Below, piece by piece: positions 1 through 6,117 of a DNA stretch of 34,088 nt. This DNA is from an uncultured Lachnospiraceae bacterium. Its GTDB lineage: Bacteria; Bacillota; Clostridia; Lachnospirales; Lachnospiraceae. The stretch spans positions 1 to 34,088 of the forward strand of contig CAMOGQ010000024.1 of NCBI GenBank assembly GCA_946614165.1, read 5' to 3'. Within the stretch, counting starts at the first letter, position 1. Each line of letters starts with the position of its first letter. Both the position numbers and the translations under genes were made by a program. A model generated the notes under the pieces. It saw only the letters and a list, made by a program, of their open reading frames with translations. It was not told where the DNA came from and did not search any database.

Positions 1-186
1 AAGGATCAGGGCCGCCGCAAGAAGGATGGGGATGATGATAAAGGGAAATCCTCCCTTTTCCTTCTCTTCTTTATAGCTCTTTCTTCCCGTCTCTCCGGGG
101 ACATAGAGTTCCAGTCTTTCTCCGCATACGGGACAGAAATCCGCATCCTGGTCTTTTATCTCTTTTTTGCAGTTGGGGCAGTACAT
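1..186 (-). CDS. Zinc-ribbon membrane protein, N-terminal part (runs off left edge)
   Basis: The reading frame opens at an ATG after a good ribosome site (GAGGAGAAAAG) and stays open for 62 codons to the window edge, so the C-terminus is not visible. It begins MYCPNCKKEI and has two CxxC pairs (C3/C6 and C18/C21), the usual N-terminal zinc ribbon. A charged linker of about 25 residues follows, then a hydrophobic stretch from about residue 48 (FPFIIIPILLAAALIL), probably a membrane anchor. Proteins with this layout are common in Firmicutes and mostly uncharacterised; the ribbon is expected in the cytosol. No specific function can be assigned. It lies downstream of ptsI on the same strand but beyond a strong terminator, so it is probably a separate transcription unit. 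Confidence 0.75.
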   Translation of the reverse strand, partial: MYCPNCKKEIKDQDADFCPVCGERLELYVPGETGRKSYKEEKEKGGFPFIIIPILLAAALIL

Positions 187-244
187 GATCTTTTCTCCTC
201 TCTGCCGTCTTTTCTCTTTCGCTTTCCCAAAGGGGCGATGCTAA

Positions 245-259
245 ATGGTATCTTACCAT
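245..259. promoter_or_regulatory. Palindrome upstream of the zinc-ribbon gene
   Basis: ATGGTA and TACCAT form a perfect 6-bp inverted repeat around a 3-bp centre, about 60 bp upstream of the zinc-ribbon start codon. On the minus strand it contains TAAGAT, a possible weak -10 box. It could be a small operator, but nothing shows what binds. Confidence 0.25.
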
Positions 260-363
260 ATCCGGAGACGTTTTTGCATCCCCGCATGCAGGGTGAGACA
301 GTAAATTTCAGGCAAAGCCGGTTTCAGCGGAAAGACTTTCAGCGGGATTTCCCAGCTGGCTCT

Positions 364-431
364 ATGTTTTCCCCGAAGACATGTTTTCCCTGAAGACATG
401 TTTTCCCTGAAGACATGTTTTCCCTGAAAAC
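364..431. repeat. 17-bp tandem repeat, three full copies
   Basis: The unit GAAGACATGTTTTCCCT occurs exactly three times at 375-391, 392-408 and 409-425, preceded by a partial copy (364-374) and followed by GAAAAC. The rest of the gap between ptsI and the zinc-ribbon gene (about 187-490) shows no other gene. The copies are contiguous with no spacers, so this is not a CRISPR array. Confidence 0.9.
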
Positions 432-492
432 TTTCCTTCCCCGGGGCCGGAAGAAAGCCGCGGCGTCCCTCCTCCGATAACCCCCCCTACCC

Positions 493-526
493 TAAAAAAG
501 CTCCGCACGGGGGTCCGTGCGGAGCT
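493..526 (-). terminator. Rho-independent terminator of ptsI
   Basis: A perfect 12-bp stem (499-510 with 515-526, loop 511-514) is followed on the minus strand by six Ts (complement of 493-498). It lies 38 bp after the ptsI stop codon. Confidence 0.9.
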
Positions 527-563
527 CATTATGCCGCCGATCAGGCGGTCTTTCTGCCGTTAT

Positions 564-2213
564 TTACTTGCCGATGACAGTAGCGGGCTTGGACAGATCC
601 AGGCTTCTGATAGCCTTTCTCAGAGGCAGAACGCTCTTAGGGTTAACGGAAAGTTCGTCAACGCCATAGCGGAGGAATGTCTCTGTCAGAGTGGTATCAG
701 CGCCCAGCTCGCCGCAGATGCCTACCCATGTGCCATGTCTGTGACCGGCTTCGATGGTCATCTTGATGGCGCGCAGAACTGCGGGATGATGTGTATCGGA
801 GAAGGGCTCCAGTTTTGCATTCTGTCTGTCGATCGCGCAGGTGTACTGGGTCAGGTCGTTTGTGCCCAGGGAGAAGAAATCGACTTCTTCAGCCAGCTCG
901 TCTGCGCACAGAACAGCGGCGGGAGTCTCCACCATGATACCGATCTGGATGTTGTCGGCGATCTTGTAGCCTTCCTTGATCAGTTCCTGACGGCACTCTT
1001 CCATGATTTCCTTGCACTCGCGGACTTCGCGGACGGAGATGATCATAGGGAACATGATGCCCAGATGGCCGTATGCGGAAGCACGGAGCAGAGCACGGAG
1101 CTGTTTCTTGAAGAAAGGCTTCCTGGTCAGGCAGATACGGACTGCTCTGTAGCCAAGGGCGGGGTTCTCTTCCTTGTCCAGATTCATGTAGTCGATGGTC
1201 TTGTCTGCGCCGATATCGCAGGTACGGATGATAACAAGCTTGGGAGCCAGAGACTCAAGGACTCTCTTGTAAGCAACGAACTGCTCTTCTTCGGAAGGCT
1301 CTTCCTTGCTGTTGAGATATACGAACTCGGAACGGAACAGGCCTACGCCTTCCGCGTCGTTCTGGTTGACAGCGCCCACGTCGGAAGGGCCGCCGATGTT
1401 TGCATAAACGTGTACTTCATAGCCGTCGATGGTGGTGGACGGTTTGCCCTTCAGTTCCTGAAGAAGAGCTTCCTTCTTCAGATCCTCTTCGTGGCGGGCG
1501 GTCAGGACCTTGCGCAGGTCTGCATCGGGCTCGATGTAGACGCAGCCGTTCTTGCCGTCGATGATGGCATCCTTGCCGTCCCAGCTGTCATCCACTTCCT
1601 TACACTGCATCAGTGCGGGGATGTTCATGGAACGGGCAAGAATAGCGGTATGGGAGTTGGAGGAGCCTTCTCTGCAGATCATGCCCAGAAGCAGGGACTT
1701 GTCCAGCTTGACTGTCTGTGAAGGAGCGAAGTCGTCAGCCACCAGGATGGAGGGCTCTGTGCCCTGCATGGAAGCGCTGTCCAGACCAAGCAGGTTGTCC
1801 AGGACCATGCCCTGAATGTCGATGATGTCGGCTGCACGGGCCTTCATGTAAGGATCGTCCATGTCTGCGAACATCTGAGCATAGTTTGCATAGCCTTGCT
1901 GAGTGGCATACTCTGCGCTTCTCTTCTGGCCAGTGATGATCTCCTTGACGGAATCATTCAGATCGTCGTCTTCCAGCATCATGGCGTGTACAAGGAATAC
2001 CTCTGCGATGTCCTTGCCGGCGTCCTTGACGGCCTTCTCATACAGAACGTTCTGCTGGTCGATGGCCTTCTCCACAGCCGCCTCATAGCGGGTGACTTCT
2101 GCGTCGGGATCGTCGATCAGACCTTCGTTGATGATTCTTTCGGGCTCTTTGTAGATCTTGATCTTGCCGATGGCAATACCGTTGACAATACTTTTACCGT
2201 TTCCTACAAGCAT
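564..2213 (-). CDS. ptsI: PTS enzyme I (phosphoenolpyruvate-protein phosphotransferase)
   Basis: Enzyme I starts the phosphotransferase cascade in the cytosol: it takes phosphate from phosphoenolpyruvate and passes it to HPr. The protein has 549 residues, normal for the family. The phospho-histidine motif SSNSHTAILAR puts the active His at 188. The PEP-binding barrel follows, with FFSLGTNDLTQYT and a C-terminal catalytic-cysteine motif GICGELGAD. I chose the ATG at 2213 because AGGAGG (2223-2228) lies 9 nt upstream and the protein then begins MLVGNGKS, as expected; an in-frame ATG 10 codons earlier has no such site. It follows ptsH, separated by a 202-bp gap with a terminator-like hairpin. 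Function is near certain. Confidence 0.97.
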   Translation of the reverse strand: MLVGNGKSIVNGIAIGKIKIYKEPERIINEGLIDDPDAEVTRYEAAVEKAIDQQNVLYEKAVKDAGKDIAEVFLVHAMMLEDDDLNDSVKEIITGQKRSAEYATQQGYANYAQMFADMDDPYMKARAADIIDIQGMVLDNLLGLDSASMQGTEPSILVADDFAPSQTVKLDKSLLLGMICREGSSNSHTAILARSMNIPALMQCKEVDDSWDGKDAIIDGKNGCVYIEPDADLRKVLTARHEEDLKKEALLQELKGKPSTTIDGYEVHVYANIGGPSDVGAVNQNDAEGVGLFRSEFVYLNSKEEPSEEEQFVAYKRVLESLAPKLVIIRTCDIGADKTIDYMNLDKEENPALGYRAVRICLTRKPFFKKQLRALLRASAYGHLGIMFPMIISVREVRECKEIMEECRQELIKEGYKIADNIQIGIMVETPAAVLCADELAEEVDFFSLGTNDLTQYTCAIDRQNAKLEPFSDTHHPAVLRAIKMTIEAGHRHGTWVGICGELGADTTLTETFLRYGVDELSVNPKSVLPLRKAIRSLDLSKPATVIGK

Positions 2214-2230
2214 AGCTAATATCCTCCTAT

Positions 2231-2268
2231 GGGATCCCCCCAAGCAGGCCCTGCGGGCCCCGGATCCC
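2231..2268 (-). promoter_or_regulatory. Hairpin in the ptsI leader, next to its ribosome site
   Basis: GGGATCC (2231-2237) pairs with GGATCCC (2262-2268), enclosing a second GC-rich stem (GGCCC/GGGCC). There is no T-run, so it is not a terminator. It ends 2 nt from the AGGAGG of ptsI, so it might affect translation or mRNA stability. Confidence 0.4.
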
Positions 2269-2293
2269 CTTTACTTGACTGCTGCCTGCATAT

Positions 2294-2338
2294 AAAAACG
2301 GGCAAAGAACGAGTACTTCAATATATTCGTGCTTTGCC
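2294..2338 (-). terminator. Terminator-like hairpin between ptsH and ptsI
   Basis: GGCAAAG (2301-2307) pairs with CTTTGCC (2332-2338), extended by ACGA/TCGT after one mismatch. On the minus strand it is followed by CG and a T-run (complement of 2294-2298). It lies 77 bp after the ptsH stop and may attenuate transcription into ptsI. Confidence 0.6.
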
Positions 2339-2415
2339 GCTTTCATATGGTTTCATACAGAAACAGAGCTGCCCGAAGGCAGTTCTGCTTCATGTACTAT
2401 GATTCAGTATTTAAT

Positions 2416-2673
2416 TTAGAAGTTCTCTTTCAGGAATGCTTCGATTGCAGCTGCGCATGCATCTTCGTCAGCACCTTCGACCTGAACAACGATAGAATCA
2501 TTCTGCTTTACAGCAAGGCCCATCAGAGCAAGGAGCTTTCTCATATCGCAGCTCTTGTCGCCCTTGATAACGGTGATCTTGGAGGTGAACTTCTTAGCTT
2601 CCTTTACAAGGATGCCAGCGGGACGAGCATGAATTCCTAACGGATCTGTAACTGTGAAGTTGATTTCTTTCAT
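2416..2673 (-). CDS. ptsH: HPr phosphocarrier protein with Lys at position 46
   Basis: HPr carries phosphate from enzyme I to the sugar-specific PTS permeases in the cytosol. The 85 residues match the family length. The motif GIHARPA places the phosphorylated His at 15, with the conserved Arg17. The usual Firmicute regulatory helix (typically KSIMGVMSL, with Ser46 phosphorylated by HPr kinase) reads MRKLLALMGL here: residue 46 is Lys, codon AAG (complement of 2536-2538). The phosphotransfer role is therefore intact, but Ser46-dependent catabolite control through CcpA looks lost for this protein. It has its own promoter region, and ptsI follows on the same strand. Identity is certain; the regulatory reading is inference. 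Confidence 0.97.
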   Translation of the reverse strand: MKEINFTVTDPLGIHARPAGILVKEAKKFTSKITVIKGDKSCDMRKLLALMGLAVKQNDSIVVQVEGADEDACAAAIEAFLKENF

Positions 2674-2739
2674 TTGTTTCTCCTTTACATTATATGTTTA
2701 TTATCCGAGATTCACTGCGAATCCCAGTTGCATGCCATT

Positions 2740-2768
2740 ATTATACTACAATCTCACAAAAAAAGAAT
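2740..2768 (-). promoter_or_regulatory. Probable ptsH promoter
   Basis: A perfect TATAAT -10 box (complement of 2740-2745) lies about 67 bp upstream of the ptsH start. The -35 region is weak (TTCTTT/ATTCTT around 2762-2768). Confidence 0.5.
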
Positions 2769-2849
2769 GTGCCAGTGTGAAATAATTATGAATTTTTTTC
2801 AGAATCAGGGCCGGACCGGCCCCGGCCGCAGGCACTTTTGACAGGTATG

Positions 2850-2884
2850 AAAACCGCACTCCGAAGACCGGCTCCAGAGTGCGG
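2850..2884 (-). terminator. Terminator of the PTS permease gene
   Basis: CCGCACTC (2854-2861) and GAGTGCGG (2877-2884) form a perfect 8-bp stem, followed on the minus strand by TTTT. It starts 52 bp after the permease stop codon, so the permease and ptsH are separate transcription units. Confidence 0.85.
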
Positions 2885-2935
2885 AATTTCATTTATCGAC
2901 GGTTTTATGTTCGTTTTACGAACATCCTGCCGGCA

Positions 2936-4792
2936 TCAGCCGCAGACAACACCGTCATAATCATCGGAGTTGGTCAGCAGAACGACGACGCAGTCCGGAT
3001 GATTTGCCTTTGCGATCTTGGCTCTGTCGAAGGTCATGATGACCTGGCCCTTCTTGACCTGGTCGCCTTCGGCTACGGTAGGAGCGAAGCCGTCGCCGTT
3101 CATGGCAACCGTGTCAACGCCTACGTGGATCAGCAGTTCCATGTCGCCAGGGCCTGTGATGCCGATGGCATGCTTGGACTCCGCAACGGAGGAGATGGTG
3201 CCGTCATAGGGAGCGAAGATCACGCCCTCGGTGGGGTTGATGCCTACGCCGTCGCCCAGGACGCCGGAAGCGAAGGTTGCATCCGGGATCTCTTCTCTGG
3301 GGATCACGGTGCCGACTGCGGGAGCAATGACTTCACCGGCAGAGCACTTGATAACGGCATTGGTGGGAGCTGCTACAGCGGGAGCCGGAGCGGGAGCTGC
3401 CTTCTTGGGCTCTTCTTCATGCCAGATCACATTCGTGATCACGAATGCAAGGCCGCCGGAGATGGCCAGAACGATGGTGTAAAGCAGAGCGTTGTTGATG
3501 GTCAGGTATCCGGGGATACCAGTTACGCCGTAAGCGGATGCGCCGATGCCCATGAATGCTGCGACCAGAGCGCCTACTGCGCCGCCGGCCATGCCTGCTG
3601 CGAAGGGCTTGAAGAAGCGCATGTTGACACCGAAGATAGCAGGCTCAGTGATACCCAGAGCTGCGGACAGGGAAGAAGGAATGGCAACAGCCTTTGTCTT
3701 CTGGTTCTTGCACTTGAGACCTACTGCAAGGCAGGCGCCGAACTGTGCGAAGTTGGCTGCGGAAGCGATGGGCATCCAGGTGTTGAGGCCCTTGGAAGCC
3801 AGCATGCCGGCCTCGATCACGTTGTACATGTGGTGCAGACCCATAACGACGGTCGCGGGATACAGAGCACCCATGATGCAGGAGCCGATGGGGTTGGCGA
3901 CCAGCTTCTCAGCGCCGGCCAGAACCATGGTTTCAAGACCGGAGAAGATGGGGCCGATGATGGTGAAGGTCACCAGTGCGGTAACAAGGACAGTGGTCAG
4001 AGGAGTTACGAACAGGTCGATCATTTCCGGAACGTGCTTATGCAGCCAGCTTTCGATCTTGGACATGAAGAGGACTGCCAGCATGACGGGGATAACGTGG
4101 CCCTGATAGCCCAGCTGGTTGATCTGGCCCAGTGTGTAGGAATCGGTGATCTTGATGTGGCCGAACAGATACCATACGTCATAGCCGTTGGCGGCGTTCC
4201 AGCCGTTGGTCAGTGCGGAGTGGATCATCATCAGACCGATAACGGCGCCGAGGAAGATGTTGCCGCCGAAAACTCTTGCTGCGGAAACAGCTACGATAAC
4301 GGGCAGATATGCGAATGCGGTGTTGGCTGCCATATCAAGGAACGCGAACCAGTCGGTCTCGCCGAAGCCCAGTCCGGGGATCTTGGCCAGAGCTTCCACA
4401 AGGCCCATCATAAGACCGGAAGCAACGATGGCGGGCAGGATCGGGACGAATACGTCGCCGATGGGTTTGAGCAGGCGGATGTACCAGGGCTGCTTGGCTG
4501 CTGCTGCGGCCTTGACATCTTCCTTGGATGCAGCGGATGCGCCTGTGATGGAAAGGAACTCGTCGTAGACCTTGTTAACGGTGCCGGTACCGATGATCAG
4601 CTGGAGCTGGCCGTTGGACTCGAACATACCCTTAACGCCGTCGACGTTCTCGAGTGCTTCCTTGTTGACTTTCGCGTTGTCTGCGATGACAAGACGAAGT
4701 CTGGTAGCGCAGTGAGCAGCAGATACGACGTTTGCGCCGCCGCCGATATTATCGGAGATCTCCTGGGCGCATTTTCTGTAATCTAATGCCAT
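2936..4792 (-). CDS. PTS permease IIBCA, sucrose/trehalose type
   Basis: This membrane permease imports a disaccharide and phosphorylates it. Domain order is IIB (about 1-90), IIC (about 105-460, many hydrophobic segments) and a glucose-type IIA (about 485-618). The IIB motif AAHCATRLR gives the phospho-Cys at 28. The IIA histidines are H541 (SKHAIGI) and H556 (LLIHVGVDTV). An Ala/Pro linker joins IIC and IIA. The IIB start and the GTGTVNKVYDEF segment are typical of the sucrose (ScrA) and trehalose (TreB) branch; sequence alone does not settle the sugar. AGGGAGG precedes the ATG. The promoter carries a LacI/CcpA-type operator. No phospho-disaccharide hydrolase is nearby; the linked enzyme is an amylosucrase-like GH13 protein. 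Confidence 0.93.
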   Translation of the reverse strand: MALDYRKCAQEISDNIGGGANVVSAAHCATRLRLVIADNAKVNKEALENVDGVKGMFESNGQLQLIIGTGTVNKVYDEFLSITGASAASKEDVKAAAAAKQPWYIRLLKPIGDVFVPILPAIVASGLMMGLVEALAKIPGLGFGETDWFAFLDMAANTAFAYLPVIVAVSAARVFGGNIFLGAVIGLMMIHSALTNGWNAANGYDVWYLFGHIKITDSYTLGQINQLGYQGHVIPVMLAVLFMSKIESWLHKHVPEMIDLFVTPLTTVLVTALVTFTIIGPIFSGLETMVLAGAEKLVANPIGSCIMGALYPATVVMGLHHMYNVIEAGMLASKGLNTWMPIASAANFAQFGACLAVGLKCKNQKTKAVAIPSSLSAALGITEPAIFGVNMRFFKPFAAGMAGGAVGALVAAFMGIGASAYGVTGIPGYLTINNALLYTIVLAISGGLAFVITNVIWHEEEPKKAAPAPAPAVAAPTNAVIKCSAGEVIAPAVGTVIPREEIPDATFASGVLGDGVGINPTEGVIFAPYDGTISSVAESKHAIGITGPGDMELLIHVGVDTVAMNGDGFAPTVAEGDQVKKGQVIMTFDRAKIAKANHPDCVVVLLTNSDDYDGVVCG

Positions 4793-4851
4793 TTGTTTTT
4801 CCTCCCTTTACTTGGTTGAAATATTGTTTTTACCGTTTGCAGCCTCTCGGT

Positions 4852-4865
4852 TGAAAACGATTTCA
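4852..4865. promoter_or_regulatory. cre/LacI-type operator at the PTS permease promoter
   Basis: TGAAAACGATTTCA matches the cre consensus TGWAANCGNTNWCA at every position. It begins 9 bp downstream of the -10 box and so covers the expected start of transcription, a position suited to repression. A near-identical site lies at 8278-8291. The likely binder is the LacI-family protein encoded at 5070-6065; CcpA is an alternative. Confidence 0.75.
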
Positions 4866-4874
4866 CACCATTTT

Positions 4875-4903
4875 ATTTTATTTTAATTTTTAGTCTTTGT
4901 AAA
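4875..4903 (-). promoter_or_regulatory. Promoter of the PTS permease gene
   Basis: On the minus strand, a -35 box TTTACA (complement of 4898-4903) and a -10 box TAAAAT (complement of 4875-4880) are separated by exactly 17 bp, about 80 bp upstream of the permease start codon. Confidence 0.65.
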
Positions 4904-4990
4904 TTGCCTTTACGACCAATTTACCCATTCGTTTTTGTGCAATGTGACATTTTTTCGCCTTTTATATCGTACAAAAGGCATAGATTTTTC

Positions 4991-5032
4991 AAAAACCTCC
5001 GTCCGATACCGCAGGTCCTGACAAACCGGAGG
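4991..5032 (-). terminator. Probable terminator after the lacI-type gene
   Basis: CCTCCG (4996-5001) pairs with CGGAGG (5027-5032); the loop holds a small CAGG/CCTG stem. On the minus strand it is followed by TTTTT (complement of 4991-4995), 37 bp after the regulator's stop codon. Confidence 0.65.
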
Positions 5033-5069
5033 GATCGTCTTTATTAAAATCGCACAAAAGCGCATCCGT

Positions 5070-6065
5070 TCATCCGATGGACTCCCGGTCCACCATGGTA
5101 TAGGGGAGCATGACCTGCCTGGGCTGGCTTCCCTCTCCGGCTTCTTCTCTCCGGATCAGCCGAAGGAGCAGGTCCGCCGCCATGCGGCCGCAGGAAGGAT
5201 AGTCCAGACGGACGGTGGACATTTTGGGACAGCAGATGGTATCCGCCCAGCAGTCGCCGATGCCGGCCACGCTGACATCCTCCGGGACCCGCAGGCCCTT
5301 CTCCTTCAGGGCCATCATGGCCCCCAGGGCGATCCTGTCGGTGGCCCCGATGACGGCGTCCACCTCCGTGCCCCGGGAAAGCAGCTCCTTCATCTTCCCG
5401 TATCCGTCCTCCACGTGGAAGCGGCTGATGGCCCGGGGCATGGCTTCGGGATCCAGTCCCGCTTCCTGCAGGGCCGCCTGGACGCCCATGCGCCTGTGCA
5501 GGCCTACGGCGGGATCCTCCTCCGTGGCGCCCACATAGGCAAAGTGCCTCCGCCCCCTGCGGATCATGAAGGCGGCCAGGTCTCTGGCCGCGTGAAAATC
5601 ATCGTGATAAATGCAGGCGACGCCCTCCACCTTCTGGCCCGTTACCACCAGGGGGACCCTGCAGGAGCGGATGGCCTCCAGGATCTCCGGCTTCAGGATG
5701 GAGCCCATCAGGATGACGCCCTCCACCTGGTTGTTCTCCATCATTTCCAGGTAGCGGATCTGGTGCATGGCGTCCTCTTCCGTATTGCCCAGAACGGTCA
5801 TGTAGTTTTCCTGGGACAGGCGGAGGGTAATGCCTGCCGTCACCCGGCTGACGGAATCGGAATGGATCTTGGGAACGATCACTCCGATCTGTCCGCCGTG
5901 GCCCGTACGCATGGTCCTGGCCATGAGGTTGGGGCGGTAGCCCGTCTCCTCGATGGCCCTGCGGACTCTTTCTTTTTTTTCTTCGCTGAGGGAACCTCCA
6001 TTGATATATCTGCTGACGGCAGCAGAGGATACTCCCGCAAGCTGCGCAACTTCTTTTATGGTCAT
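5070..6065 (-). CDS. LacI-family transcription regulator of the sugar genes
   Basis: A sugar-responsive DNA-binding repressor of 331 residues, normal for LacI proteins. The N-terminal helix-turn-helix reads MTIKEVAQLAGVSSAAVSRY (residues 1-20), followed by the hinge (about 46-57, RPNLMARTMRTG) and a periplasmic-binding-protein-like sensor domain with IGVIVPKI, GVILMGS and a C-terminal STVRLDY segment. It starts 52 bp after the GH13 stop and is probably co-transcribed with it. Two identical-class palindromes, at the GH13 promoter and the permease promoter, are its likely targets, so it would repress its own operon too. The inducer is unknown; a disaccharide or disaccharide phosphate is the natural guess. 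It is not CcpA by context, though CcpA-like binding sequence is shared. Confidence 0.9.
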   Translation of the reverse strand: MTIKEVAQLAGVSSAAVSRYINGGSLSEEKKERVRRAIEETGYRPNLMARTMRTGHGGQIGVIVPKIHSDSVSRVTAGITLRLSQENYMTVLGNTEEDAMHQIRYLEMMENNQVEGVILMGSILKPEILEAIRSCRVPLVVTGQKVEGVACIYHDDFHAARDLAAFMIRRGRRHFAYVGATEEDPAVGLHRRMGVQAALQEAGLDPEAMPRAISRFHVEDGYGKMKELLSRGTEVDAVIGATDRIALGAMMALKEKGLRVPEDVSVAGIGDCWADTICCPKMSTVRLDYPSCGRMAADLLLRLIRREEAGEGSQPRQVMLPYTMVDRESIG

Positions 6066-6117
6066 ACTGCTTCTAGTTCCTGCTTCTGAAGAAATGATCT
6101 GTTTGACTGGCTTCGGT

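Noticed and set aside
364..431. CRISPR array
   Set aside because: Repeats are contiguous, 17 bp, without spacers, and no cas genes are present.
2879..4786. A 635-codon open frame on the plus strand opposite the PTS permease gene
   Set aside because: It mirrors the permease gene, has no ribosome site, and its protein shows no domain pattern. High GC and biased codons create long antisense frames.
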